A stretch of DNA of 64,000 nt. Source: CAYUHK01 sp964475165 (GTDB lineage Bacteria; Verrucomicrobiota; Kiritimatiellia; JAAZAB01). Within the stretch, counting starts at the first letter, position 1. Each line of letters opens with the position of its first letter. Shown piece by piece: positions 9,051-18,043 of this stretch. The position numbers were made by a program, and so were the translations under genes. Under the pieces are notes generated by a model. That model was not told where the DNA came from. It saw only the letters and a program-made list of their open reading frames with translations, and did no database searches. The stretch is from positions 117,936 to 181,935 of the forward strand of contig CAYYVN010000003.1 in the NCBI GenBank assembly GCA_964475165.1, given 5' to 3'.

Positions 9051-10775
9051 TTGGATTTAGAACAAATGCGCCATAGCACGGCGCATGTGATGGCAGCGGC
9101 CATCTGCAAACTATTTGAGCATGTGCGCTGCGATATCGGGCCGGCTACTGCCGATGGGTTCTATTACGACTTCGATCTGCCGCATCGCTTGACCCCCGCC
9201 GATTTTCCCGCCATCGAAGAGGAGATGCGGCGCATCATCGCTGCTGACCTGCCCTTCGAGCGTCGGGAACTCAGCCGCCCCGAGGCCCAGGAGCTCTTGC
9301 GGGCTCAAGGCCAAACCTACAAACTGGAACGGCTGGCCGATATCCCCGAGGGTGAGCCCATCGTTTTCTATCGCTGTGGCGATTTCAGCGATCTGTGCCG
9401 CGGCCCGCATCTGGCCAGCAGCGGCGCCATCCCGGCCTTCAAGCTGCTCTCCGTAGCCGGCTCCTACTATCGCGGCCTGGAAACCAATCCCATGCTGCAA
9501 CGTGTCTACGGCACGGCCTTCCCTTCGGCAGCCGAGCTGACCCAGCACTTACATCAACTGGCCGAAGCGCAACGGCGCGATCATCGCCAGCTGGGGCGGG
9601 ATCTGGAACTCTTCAGCCTGCATGAGGAAATTGGCCCGGGCCTGATTCACTGGCATCCCAAGGGCGCCCGGGTGCGGTGTCTCATCGAGGACTTTTGGCG
9701 CCAGGAACATTTCCGCGACGGCTACGAACTGCTCTACACCCCCCATATCGGCCGCGCCTTATTATGGGAGAGATCCGGGCATCTGGATTTCTACCAGGAG
9801 AGCATGTATGCGCCCATGACCATCGATGAGCAGCAGTATTATATCCGGCCGATGAACTGCCCCTTTCATATTCAGATCTATAAAGCGCGCCCGCGTTCCT
9901 ATCGCGAACTGCCCCTGCGTTGGGCGGAACTGGGCACCGTCTATCGCTATGAAAAAACCGGCGTCCTGCATGGTCTCCTGCGCGTGCGCGGCTTCACCCA
10001 GGATGACGCCCACATCTTCTGCGCCCCCGAGCAAATCGAGGCGGAAATTCAGCGTACGGTGCGCTTTGCGCTACGGATCCTGCGCGCCTTTGGGTTTCAG
10101 GAAGTGAACGCCTATCTCTCCACGCGCCCGGCCAAGGCCATCGGCGACGAGCAGCGCTGGGAGCAGGCCACCCGGGCCCTGGAACAGGCCTTGCAGGCCG
10201 AGCAAATGCCCTGCCGCGTGGAGCAGGGTGGCGGCGCATTCTACGGGCCCAAGATTGATCTGAAGATCAAAGATGCCATCGGGCGTGAATGGCAGATGAG
10301 CACGATTCAATTTGATTTCAATCAGGCCGAGCGCTTCGACCTCAGCTATATCGGCGCCGATGGCGCTCCTCACCGGCCCTACATGGTGCATCGGGCCCTG
10401 CTGGGCAGCCTGGAGCGTTTCTTCGGCATCCTGATCGAACATTATGGCGGCGCTTTTCCACTCTGGTTGGCACCCGAACAGGTGCGCGTTTTGCCTTTAA
10501 CCGAAAAACAAAATGGCTATGCGCACACGATCACCGATGCGCTGCGCCAGCAAAACTTCCGAGCGGCGCTGGATACCAGTTCCGGCAAAATCGGCGCTAA
10601 AATCCGCGCCGCGCAAATGGAGAAAATCCCCTATATGCTGATCATCGGCCCCAAGGAAGAAAGCGCTGGCCTGGTGGCCGTGCGCGCGCGCAGCGAGGGC
10701 GATCAAGGTCCAGCCACCTTGGCAGATTTCATGCGGCTTTTAAAGGAGAAAACGCTGGCCGGCGCCGCATGCTAA
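9051..10775 (+). CDS. thrS: Threonyl-tRNA synthetase without TGS domain
   Basis: The 574-residue class II synthetase charges tRNA-Thr. Its N-terminal editing domain is present (HSTAH metal motif, and the Cys in FSDLCRGPH). The catalytic core holds the usual motif 2 region RYEKTGVLHGLLRVRGF and the zinc-binding MNCPFHIQIY, and the C-terminal anticodon-binding domain ends the protein. The usual ~60-residue N-terminal TGS domain is absent: an in-frame TAA at 9036-9038 lies just upstream. The only start between that stop and the domain is TTG at 9051, placed 6 nt after AAGGAGAT; an ATG at 9066 is too far from it. infC follows at once. Confidence 0.95.
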   Translation: MDLEQMRHSTAHVMAAAICKLFEHVRCDIGPATADGFYYDFDLPHRLTPADFPAIEEEMRRIIAADLPFERRELSRPEAQELLRAQGQTYKLERLADIPEGEPIVFYRCGDFSDLCRGPHLASSGAIPAFKLLSVAGSYYRGLETNPMLQRVYGTAFPSAAELTQHLHQLAEAQRRDHRQLGRDLELFSLHEEIGPGLIHWHPKGARVRCLIEDFWRQEHFRDGYELLYTPHIGRALLWERSGHLDFYQESMYAPMTIDEQQYYIRPMNCPFHIQIYKARPRSYRELPLRWAELGTVYRYEKTGVLHGLLRVRGFTQDDAHIFCAPEQIEAEIQRTVRFALRILRAFGFQEVNAYLSTRPAKAIGDEQRWEQATRALEQALQAEQMPCRVEQGGGAFYGPKIDLKIKDAIGREWQMSTIQFDFNQAERFDLSYIGADGAPHRPYMVHRALLGSLERFFGILIEHYGGAFPLWLAPEQVRVLPLTEKQNGYAHTITDALRQQNFRAALDTSSGKIGAKIRAAQMEKIPYMLIIGPKEESAGLVAVRARSEGDQGPATLADFMRLLKEKTLAGAAC

Positions 10776-10802
10776 GTGCCAGGCCAGATCAACCCATCAA
10801 CC

Positions 10803-10817
10803 AGGAGGTATGCCATT
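10803..10817 (+). promoter_or_regulatory. Strong ribosome site with AUU initiation codon of infC
   Basis: AGGAGGT at 10803-10809 is followed 5 nt later by ATT (10815-10817), in frame with IF-3. The only nearby ATG (10810-10812) is out of frame. In E. coli the rare AUU start of infC lets IF-3 repress its own translation by rejecting non-canonical start codons. The same arrangement here predicts the same autoregulation. Confidence 0.8.
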
Positions 10818-11327
10818 CGCACATCGGTTAGAGTCAACCATCGGATTCGCGTCTTACAGGTGCGCTGCATTTCGGAGACTGGCGAACAACTGGGGGTTAT
10901 ATCCACCTCGGAGGCCCTCAAGCTGGCTGAGGCGCGCGGATTGGATTTAGTGGAAATCTCGCCACGCGCCACCCCGCCGGTATGCCGCATTATGGATTTT
11001 GGCAAGTACCGCTATGAGGAAAGCCGCAAAGAAAAAATAGCTCGGAAACGCCAGGTCTCAATCGTGGTCAAAGAAATGAAATTTCATGCTAATGTCGAAG
11101 AGCATGATTACCAAACCAAATTGGCGCATATCCAAAAATTCCTCCAGAAGGGCTATCGCGTTAAGGCCTCGCTGATGTTTCGCGGACGCGAAAACGAGCA
11201 TCGTGAATTGGGTTACGCCCTGATCAATCGTATGCTCAAGGATTGCGAGCCCTGGGGCGTTGCCGATGCGCCACCCCGCGCTTTCGGCAATAACCTGCTG
11301 GTTTTCCTGCGACCCCTTAAAAGCTAA
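10815..11327 (+). CDS. infC: Translation initiation factor IF-3, AUU start
   Basis: The 170-residue protein binds the 30S subunit and proofreads start-codon selection. The N-terminal domain begins VRVNHRIRVLQVR and includes PVCRIMDFGKYRYE; the C-terminal domain shows VKEMKFHANVEEHDYQTKLA and FRGRENEHRELG, all classic IF-3 segments. The frame is open further upstream, but homology begins at the ATT codon directly after a strong AGGAGGT, so AUU is taken as the start. It sits just after thrS, as in many bacteria, but rpmI and rplT are not downstream; they lie 40 kb away on the other strand. Its stop overlaps the converging GT2 stop by 4 bp. Confidence 0.93.
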   Translation: MRTSVRVNHRIRVLQVRCISETGEQLGVISTSEALKLAEARGLDLVEISPRATPPVCRIMDFGKYRYEESRKEKIARKRQVSIVVKEMKFHANVEEHDYQTKLAHIQKFLQKGYRVKASLMFRGRENEHRELGYALINRMLKDCEPWGVADAPPRAFGNNLLVFLRPLKS

Positions 11328-12433
11328 GCGGCCTGGGCCGGCGGGCGCGGCCGGCGCAAGCCGCCCCTGACGCAGCGCCAATAGCCATAAAAAATCTTGT
11401 TCAGGACAAGATTCAGCGCCCGCCCCAAGCCTGACGATGCTAAGCCGCCGGGAAGATCGAAACGCTCTCCCTGCAAGAGCGCCACATCGGGCACCACCCG
11501 CATTTGCTGCACCGCCCGGCGCTTGCGCCAGAGGCGCGGCAGGGTCGCCAGGACATCGGCCGTGCCCCGCACGAAGGCCCAGCCTTGGCGCTTCAACAGG
11601 CAAAACATTCCCGCCGCTAACTGAAAAGCCAGCAGAGCCGGCCAGGTCAGGAGCAAAGTGCGCCGCTCATAGTTTTTAAGCACGAACCACCAACGATTCC
11701 GGGTCTGATAACGCACCCATTTGAGCCCGCGCGGCCGGCGCATATGATAGGCTACGGCCTCGGAAACCATGTAGCTGGGATGGCCAGCCAAGGAAAGGCG
11801 AAAGGTCAAATCACCATCCTCCCAGCCCATAAAAAAATCCTCGTCAAAGCCCCCCACCCCCAAAGCCGGCGTGCGCTTGAACAAGGCCGCACCCGCCGAG
11901 ATGCAGCTGACCCGTACGCTATCGCGCGCCGTCAACGACCGCGAGGCAATCTCGCCCACATAATGAATCGAGAGCCCGTTATATTGCACTTGCTCAGGAG
12001 CCTCGTGCAGGCGAATCTGACCGCTGGCCGCCGCCGCCGCCGGATCGCTGGCCAAAACCGCTGCCAGGCGCACCACATAATCTGGGGCGAGCACAATATC
12101 GTTATCCATGATCAACACCAGCGCCGTGGTCGCCTGGCGCAGACCGGCATTGCGCGCTGGATTGGGGCCGCGGTTAACGGGCAAAGACTGCACTTGCACC
12201 GCTGGAAAATGCCGTTGCACCAAGGCCACCGAATCATCCGTGGAAGCATTATCGAAGACCGTGACCTCGGCCAGGCGCACCCCTTCCAGGGCATAGATCG
12301 AGGCCAGGGTGGGCAGCAGCGTCGTGGCGCCATTGAAATTGATCACGGCCACCGCCACTTCCAGCGTTGTTATGGTATTCGTTTGCATCATCAATCTTGA
12401 TAGATCGTCAGCGGAGCGCGAGCCTAACTCCAT
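11324..12433 (-). CDS. Glycosyltransferase family 2
   Basis: A 369-residue GT-A enzyme. The nucleotide-binding start is VAVINFNG, with DNASTDDS and the DxD-like MDNDIV metal motif; a WEDGDLTFRL-type segment supplies the catalytic Asp region. A hydrophobic stretch near residues 275-295 may anchor it to the membrane. This is the rhamnosyl/WcaA-like branch of GT2, often acting on surface polysaccharide. ATG at 12433 overlaps the deacetylase stop by 10 bp; a Met-Met further in (12391) is an alternative start. It is last in a minus-strand set with the deacetylase. Confidence 0.85.
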   Translation of the reverse strand: MELGSRSADDLSRLMMQTNTITTLEVAVAVINFNGATTLLPTLASIYALEGVRLAEVTVFDNASTDDSVALVQRHFPAVQVQSLPVNRGPNPARNAGLRQATTALVLIMDNDIVLAPDYVVRLAAVLASDPAAAAASGQIRLHEAPEQVQYNGLSIHYVGEIASRSLTARDSVRVSCISAGAALFKRTPALGVGGFDEDFFMGWEDGDLTFRLSLAGHPSYMVSEAVAYHMRRPRGLKWVRYQTRNRWWFVLKNYERRTLLLTWPALLAFQLAAGMFCLLKRQGWAFVRGTADVLATLPRLWRKRRAVQQMRVVPDVALLQGERFDLPGGLASSGLGRALNLVLNKIFYGYWRCVRGGLRRPRPPAQAA

Positions 12434-13620
12434 GGCCCGGCCGACCTGCACCAGCCGGCCTGATCATTATGGGGCGCTGAGAGCTCCAGCTCTACCGGTA
12501 AAACCACCGCCCTTTGATGCTGCTGGGGTGCGTAACGGATAGGAATGCGGCGCTTGACCTGCGGCCGCGCCGGATCAAAGAGACCAATCCGGATCTGATA
12601 GCGGCCGGGGGCGGCAGTGGCTGGCAGCGGCAGGCGGCGCGGGCGGCTGGCCAGGGCTAAATCACGCACATCCTGGCTGGAGGGCAAGCGATGATCATCT
12701 TGCAGGCGTGCGTGCTGTCCCACAAAATGCACAAAGGCCATGCTGGGATCCGCCCGAGACCAGTCCGCCGGCAGATCCCAGAAATAGCGGACGCCCAGGG
12801 TCGCGCCCGACACCGGCTGAGCGGATAGCTGGAGCCCCAACAGGCGCACGCCATTGGCAAATTCCGCCAAGGGCGGCCCTTGGCGCCGCAATAATTCTGG
12901 CAGGGAAACAAAACGACAGCCAGCCTGACTCAGCCGTTCCAGGATCAAAGCCACGGCCTCCACGGTGCTCTGGCGATTGGCGTCAGGCTGCGTTTCGCAA
13001 CCATCGTGCAGCAGGAGGATATCGCCCGGCGTCAGGCCGCTCAGCACATGCTCGGCGATCTCCTGCGCACTATGTGGATTCCAGTCGCTGGCATCCAGAG
13101 ACCAGCCAGCGATGGTTAAGCCTTGGGCCCGGCAAACCTCCCTCAGGCCCGGGCCGTTGATGCCGTAAGGCGGACGCAACCAGGCGGGCCTGATACCGGT
13201 GACGCTGGCGATGGCTTCGGTGCCAGCGGCGATCTCCTGCGCCATGGCGGCGGTGCTCATCTGATCGAACCGCGGATGGACGAAGGAATGGTTGCCGATC
13301 AAGTGCCCCTCGCGGGCGATACGTTGGGCCAGGGCGGGATAATGCAGCACATTGGTACCGATCAGAAAAAATGCGGCGGGCACGCGATAGTGCTGCAAGA
13401 GATCCAGGATCTGTTCGGTGGCCGCCCCATTGGGGCCGTCATCAAAGGTCAAGGCCGCCACAGCGCTGGTGACTGGCACAAAATAAATGATCTCGCCTGG
13501 CGCAGCCGTAGAGGGCCCGGCTGACTGAGGCGGTCGGCAAGCGCTCAGCGCACCAGCCAACCCGCCGAGCAGCAGCCATAGCAGGAGACGGGCTGGCGGC
13601 AAGATTCTGGCGTTAGGCAT
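12424..13620 (-). CDS. Polysaccharide deacetylase (CE4/NodB), predicted lipoprotein
   Basis: A 398-residue envelope enzyme. The N-terminal signal ends in a lipobox-like LSAC. The NodB domain is complete: motif 1 LTFDDGPNG (catalytic Asp and metal Asp), motif 2 NHSFVHPRF (two metal His), motif 3 RPPYG, then LDASDWNP and ILLLHDG. It should remove N-acetyl or O-acetyl groups from peptidoglycan or an exported glycan using a metal. The C-terminal ~130 residues look like a beta-sandwich of unknown role. ATG at 13620 was preferred over a TTG two codons upstream. It overlaps the GT2 gene downstream. Confidence 0.88.
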   Translation of the reverse strand: MPNARILPPARLLLWLLLGGLAGALSACRPPQSAGPSTAAPGEIIYFVPVTSAVAALTFDDGPNGAATEQILDLLQHYRVPAAFFLIGTNVLHYPALAQRIAREGHLIGNHSFVHPRFDQMSTAAMAQEIAAGTEAIASVTGIRPAWLRPPYGINGPGLREVCRAQGLTIAGWSLDASDWNPHSAQEIAEHVLSGLTPGDILLLHDGCETQPDANRQSTVEAVALILERLSQAGCRFVSLPELLRRQGPPLAEFANGVRLLGLQLSAQPVSGATLGVRYFWDLPADWSRADPSMAFVHFVGQHARLQDDHRLPSSQDVRDLALASRPRRLPLPATAAPGRYQIRIGLFDPARPQVKRRIPIRYAPQQHQRAVVLPVELELSAPHNDQAGWCRSAGPWS

Positions 13621-13690
13621 GCCCAAACCTTAGCAACCGCGATGGTGATTGCAAAGAGGTTTTTCCCGCCGCCCGGCAGCCCAACCTGGA

Positions 13691-14476
13691 CTAGCGCAAG
13701 GTTTTTAAGTAACCGGCAATCCGGCGCAGCACCGCGACTTCATCCGGATCATCGCCTTCATATTCCACGGAAAGGAACCCACGAAAGCCCACTTTATCCA
13801 GAATAGTCCGGATACGGGTCCAGTCGAAATCGCGATCGCGGCCATCCGGCAAGACATTGAAAAACTTGGCATGCACGATAGCCGCCAGGGAAGCGCAACG
13901 CTCGATGGAAGTATAGGTTTCCGGGCCCACTTGGCTCGTCGGCGGAAAATTGCCTGTATCCAGGGTGAATTTGAAGAATTCATCCTGCACATCCCGTTGC
14001 AGAGCCAGCAGTTGATCGGCGGTGGTGCCACCATGGTTTTCCATGGCCATCACAATGCCATGGCGCCGGCCCATGCGCACAACCTCCTTAACGGCTTGAA
14101 GCACTTTCTGATAGAGCGGCGCGCCCCCCGCCTCCAGCTCGGCGCCCTGACCGCAGAAAAAGCGCACACAGGGCGCGCCCATGAAAGCGGCCACCTCCAC
14201 CCAGCGCCCGATCTCCGCAACCTCGGCCGCGCGCTGTGCATCATCGGCCACGGTCAAATGACCGCCGGCTGAGAGCATGGCAATGCTCAAAAAATGATCG
14301 GCGCAGGCCTTCTTCAGCTGCACGAGATAATCGCGTTCGGTGCTGGGAAAATGCAGATAGAGCAGCTCCACCCCATCCAACCCCAAGGCGGCACACTCTC
14401 TTACCCAGCCTAACTGATCCAAAGTGCCGGCTTCCATCGTGCGGTGATAACTCCAGGAACTACAAGATGTTTTCAT
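13691..14476 (-). CDS. Sugar phosphate isomerase/epimerase-like TIM-barrel protein
   Basis: A 261-residue xylose-isomerase-like TIM barrel (AP endonuclease family 2 fold). Visible landmarks are the metal-ligand strand MAMENHGG, FTLDTGNF, VHAKFFN and the terminal FLSVEYEGDD. It begins at the ATG preceded by AAAGGAGG, which removes 21 residues of open frame upstream. It probably isomerises or epimerises a keto sugar or cyclitol. It lies just downstream of the alpha-L-rhamnosidase on the same strand, so a role in handling released sugars is plausible but unproved. Confidence 0.83.
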   Translation of the reverse strand: MKTSCSSWSYHRTMEAGTLDQLGWVRECAALGLDGVELLYLHFPSTERDYLVQLKKACADHFLSIAMLSAGGHLTVADDAQRAAEVAEIGRWVEVAAFMGAPCVRFFCGQGAELEAGGAPLYQKVLQAVKEVVRMGRRHGIVMAMENHGGTTADQLLALQRDVQDEFFKFTLDTGNFPPTSQVGPETYTSIERCASLAAIVHAKFFNVLPDGRDRDFDWTRIRTILDKVGFRGFLSVEYEGDDPDEVAVLRRIAGYLKTLR

Positions 14477-14598
14477 TGCTCCTCCTTTGATCCGGTTAAC
14501 TCCATACCGCCCACTGGGTGGCGCGGGCCCTTCGCTCACGCATGCTTCCTTCTTCTAGCCCCTCCCTGGCCCAAGGTCAAGATCGGCCTGGATAGTTT

Positions 14599-17277
14599 TC
14601 AGACTGCGTCCGGGGGACGTACCTCAAATTGATAATCTCCGGAACCGATCTCGAAGACCGCGCAGCCCTCCGCCACCCTGAGCAGCCGCGCCCCTGATTG
14701 GGCTGCGCTCTGACCATCCAGGCGCACCTGAGCCGGATCAGCGGCGGGCAAGTAAACTTCGGCGCTGGTATTGACCGGGATAGTGAGGCGCAGCGTGAAC
14801 CCCGCGGCGCTTTGCTCCCAGGCACTGCGGATCCAGCCATAGGGCGAGCGATGCTCAGCTCGCACCCAATCCAAGCCGGGCACGGGATGGGGATGCATGA
14901 TGATCCGCTTGAAGCCCGGCTGTTCCGGATGCGGATTGATGCCCGCCAGAGCCTTGAACAGCCAAGCGCTGATTTCACCAAACATGACATGGTTGCGCGA
15001 AGTGTCGCCGGGCCAGGATTCCCAGAGCGTGGTGGCGCCTTGCGCCAGACAATGACCATAGCTGGGGAAAGCTGTCTGGAGCGCCATGCTCCAGGCCACA
15101 TCCGTGCGGCCGGCCGCGGTCAAGGCATTCGGCACATATTTGGAACCTAAAATGCCGTAATCCAGCAAGCCCTTGTTTTGCGCAATGGCATCCAGGAGCT
15201 GCTGCTCGACTTTCACGCGCAGGGGCCCGCTCACCAATTCATGAAACAGCGCACAGGCCATGGAGGTTTGCCCATCACCGGCACAGGCGCCGCTGACCGG
15301 GTCAACAAAGCGTTTCAGAAATGCCTTTTGGATGCGACTGGCCAGCTGCAGATATCTGCGCTGCTCGCTTTTTTTACCGAGCAGAGCGGCCGTCCGCGCC
15401 AGGATCATGCAGTTCGCATAATAATAGCCGGTGGAGGTCATCGCCGTGGGCGTCTTGTGATCGGAAGCTCCCCCACCCGGCGGACACCAATCGCCCAGAC
15501 CAAACTCCAGGATATGGTCGGTGGCCATCTGGGCCATGAAATCCACATAGCGTTTCATGCCGGCGTAATGTTGGCGCAAGGCACTCGCATCGCCGCAATA
15601 CAGATACAGATACCAGGGGATATGGGTATAGGCGCTATCCCAGGCCGGCCCGCTGCCCCAGTTATAGCCCCAGCCGCCCGTGGGCACAATGCCCGGCAGC
15701 TGTCCACTGCGCCGCTGTTCGTCGGCCATATCATTCAGCCACTTGAGATAGGCGGGCGCAGCCTGATAATTGAAGAGCCCCGCTTCGGTGGCCAGTTGCG
15801 CGTCGCCCATCCAGCCATTCTTCTCGCGATGCGGACAATCGGTGGGAATGCCCACGAAGTTACTGATATAGGCCCAACGGGTGCAGTGCTGGATGCGATT
15901 GATCTGCTCGTTGGCACACTCAAAGTTGCCGGCCTCAGCAAAGGCCGAGTGTACCACGCGGGCGCGCAAGGATTGCAAGGTCGGCCGGCCGGGGAAGCCC
16001 GTGACCTGTACCCAACGGAACCCGTGATAGGTGAAGCGCGGCTCCCAGACTTCATCCTCGGCGGACCCCTTGAGAATATATTTATCGGTCTGACATTCCC
16101 CGCCGCTCCTGAGAAAGACCTTGATATGGTCCTGATCCACCTCTCCAGATTCAGCCAGCCGCTCCGCATAGCGCAGAGTGACTTCCGTGCCCGCCGCCCC
16201 GCGCACGCGCAGCTGCGCCCATCCGGCCAGATTTTGGCCCAGATCGAAGACGAAGACGCCTGGCTTGGGCTCGGTCAATGCCACGGCATCCAAGGTTTGC
16301 ATGACCTTGATCGGCAGGGTTTGGGCCGTCAAATCGCCCCCGGGCGGCTGGATGATCAGGGCCGGTTCCCAGCCCTGGTTGGCGCCGCCGGGCAGGCACC
16401 AATCCGGTTGCTCGCGGCGTGCATCGTAATACTCGCCATTCCGCAGGCCATCAAAAATGATGGGGCCGGCGCTCATTTGCCAGCTGCCATCGGTGACCAA
16501 GCGGGTCTCGGTGCCATCGGCGTGTTGAAAATGAAACTGGGCGATCAACTTCGGCATATGGCGCCAGGGCGCAGTGGTGAAATCCCAGACTTCGGGTGTA
16601 TGGCAATCATACCAGCCAGTGCCCAGAACCACCCCGGCCATATTGGCGCCCTCCCGCAGAAAATCGGTGATATCATGGGTGACATATAAAACGCGCCGGT
16701 CGTATTTGGTGACGAGCGGATCGAGCACATGATCGCCCACCTTACGGCCGTTGAGATGGAGCTCATAATAGCCCAGCCCGCTGATATAGGCCCGGGCGGC
16801 CACCACGGGGCGGGTCAGACGGAAAGGTTTGCGGAAGTAGGGCGCCGGCGAGGCCGTCAAGTGCGGAGCGCTGGGCTCGAGTTTACGGGGGGCTGCAATC
16901 CACTGCGCGCGCCAGTCCTTGGCGGAGAGCAGGCCCATTTCCCACCAGGCCGGCGCGCTGAAAGCGCCGGCTTGCTGCTGTTCATCCCAGACGCATACTT
17001 TCCACCAGCAGCGCTGGCGCGACCGCAGCTTGCCGCCCGCATAGGGCACCTGAATGGATTGGGCCGCTGCCACGCGGCCGCTATCCCAAAGATCGCCCTG
17101 ATCCTGCTCCAGCAGCGGCAGGCTGGAAGCCACCAGCAGGCGATAAGCGGTCTGGCGCCGCTGCCGACCAGGGCCTTGCAGCTCCCAGCTCAGCAACGGC
17201 TGTGGCGTATCAATGCCCAACGGGTTAACGGCATGGTTGCATGTTAAATGCGCGGGCATCAACGCAGCAGAACACAT
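14599..17277 (-). CDS. Alpha-L-rhamnosidase, GH78
   Basis: The 892-residue enzyme should hydrolyse terminal alpha-L-rhamnosides. The N-terminal beta-domains begin with NPLGIDTPQPLLSW, as in many GH78 proteins. The catalytic (alpha/alpha)6 barrel holds the signature PTDCPHREKNGWMGDAQ near residues 472-490, with the acid Asp/Glu residues. The C-terminal beta-sandwich contains GPSWDS-like and SYGWIRSAWEQ segments. No signal peptide is visible, so it is probably cytoplasmic and acts on imported oligosaccharides or glycosides. ATG follows AAGGAGGT. The gene lies between the rlmB-like gene and the TIM-barrel isomerase, all on the same strand. Confidence 0.92.
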   Translation of the reverse strand: MCSAALMPAHLTCNHAVNPLGIDTPQPLLSWELQGPGRQRRQTAYRLLVASSLPLLEQDQGDLWDSGRVAAAQSIQVPYAGGKLRSRQRCWWKVCVWDEQQQAGAFSAPAWWEMGLLSAKDWRAQWIAAPRKLEPSAPHLTASPAPYFRKPFRLTRPVVAARAYISGLGYYELHLNGRKVGDHVLDPLVTKYDRRVLYVTHDITDFLREGANMAGVVLGTGWYDCHTPEVWDFTTAPWRHMPKLIAQFHFQHADGTETRLVTDGSWQMSAGPIIFDGLRNGEYYDARREQPDWCLPGGANQGWEPALIIQPPGGDLTAQTLPIKVMQTLDAVALTEPKPGVFVFDLGQNLAGWAQLRVRGAAGTEVTLRYAERLAESGEVDQDHIKVFLRSGGECQTDKYILKGSAEDEVWEPRFTYHGFRWVQVTGFPGRPTLQSLRARVVHSAFAEAGNFECANEQINRIQHCTRWAYISNFVGIPTDCPHREKNGWMGDAQLATEAGLFNYQAAPAYLKWLNDMADEQRRSGQLPGIVPTGGWGYNWGSGPAWDSAYTHIPWYLYLYCGDASALRQHYAGMKRYVDFMAQMATDHILEFGLGDWCPPGGGASDHKTPTAMTSTGYYYANCMILARTAALLGKKSEQRRYLQLASRIQKAFLKRFVDPVSGACAGDGQTSMACALFHELVSGPLRVKVEQQLLDAIAQNKGLLDYGILGSKYVPNALTAAGRTDVAWSMALQTAFPSYGHCLAQGATTLWESWPGDTSRNHVMFGEISAWLFKALAGINPHPEQPGFKRIIMHPHPVPGLDWVRAEHRSPYGWIRSAWEQSAAGFTLRLTIPVNTSAEVYLPAADPAQVRLDGQSAAQSGARLLRVAEGCAVFEIGSGDYQFEVRPPDAV

Positions 17278-17314
17278 AACGAACCTCCTTACTGTTTAAG
17301 CTTGCCGGCGGGGC

Positions 17315-18043
17315 TCAGCGGGCCAACATACACAAAGCGATCCCCGCGGCCACTGAAGCGTTCAGGGATCGAATGCGGCCTTTTTGAGGAATACCCGCCA
17401 CATGGTGGGCCTGATTTAGGATATGCTGGCCAACCGACCGATGCTCACCGCCGATCACCAGCAGCAGCTTGGCATAGGCTCGTTGAGAAAGCAAGGCTAT
17501 ATCATCCCGACCATGAGCATCCAGGGCCAGCAAGGTGAACCCACGCGCCAATAAAAGTTTCACATAAATGTTGGCGGCATGATCGCGGGCCACCCGCAAA
17601 TGTTCCGTAGCGCCAGCGGCGGCCTTGACCACCGAAGGATACACTTCCGGCACACCCCGCGCGGAAAGCAGCACGGCCTGCCAGCCGAACACTTCGGCGC
17701 TGCGCAGAATGGCGCCGACATTTTGGGGATCCTCCACATTATCGAGCAAGAGCAGGCGCGGTTCGTCCCAGATGCTTTCCAGGGCCACATAGGGATAGGG
17801 ATCGGCGACCAAGACCACGCCCTGATGTTCGGCGCTGCGGCAAAGCTGGCCGAGGCGCTGTTTCGGTAGCCGCTCAATGGGCACGCCGGCCGCGGCCAGC
17901 AGCGCCGTCAGCTGTTGGATGCGCGCCGCTTGCGCGCGCAGGCCTTCCTGTAAATAGGCGCGCTGCACCCGCCGCCGGCGCGCGCGCAAGACTTCAAACG
18001 CCGGATGCATGCCATAAATATGTTCCACGACCATGAGCTTCAA
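17315..18043 (-). CDS. rlmB: TrmH/SpoU-family RNA 2'-O-methyltransferase (RlmB-like)
   Basis: The 242-residue SPOUT enzyme transfers a methyl group to a ribose 2'-OH; RlmB modifies G2251 of 23S rRNA. The N-terminal substrate domain begins EHIYGMHPAFEVL. Motif 1 is LLDNVEDPQNVGAILRSAE, motif 2 LLLVIGGEHRSVG and motif 3 IPQKGRIRSLNASVAAGI, so the knot and AdoMet site look intact. The TTG start overlaps the trpA stop in a TTGA; an ATG three codons later (18034) is an alternative. Its position at the end of the trp operon suggests co-transcription. The RlmB assignment over other TrmH paralogues is probable, not certain. Confidence 0.85.
   Translation of the reverse strand: MKLMVVEHIYGMHPAFEVLRARRRRVQRAYLQEGLRAQAARIQQLTALLAAAGVPIERLPKQRLGQLCRSAEHQGVVLVADPYPYVALESIWDEPRLLLLDNVEDPQNVGAILRSAEVFGWQAVLLSARGVPEVYPSVVKAAAGATEHLRVARDHAANIYVKLLLARGFTLLALDAHGRDDIALLSQRAYAKLLLVIGGEHRSVGQHILNQAHHVAGIPQKGRIRSLNASVAAGIALCMLAR

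Noticed and set aside
15178..16689. 503-codon open frame opposite the rhamnosidase
   Set aside because: It is antisense to a clear GH78 gene, has low-complexity composition and no recognisable domain; high GC with few antisense stops explains it.
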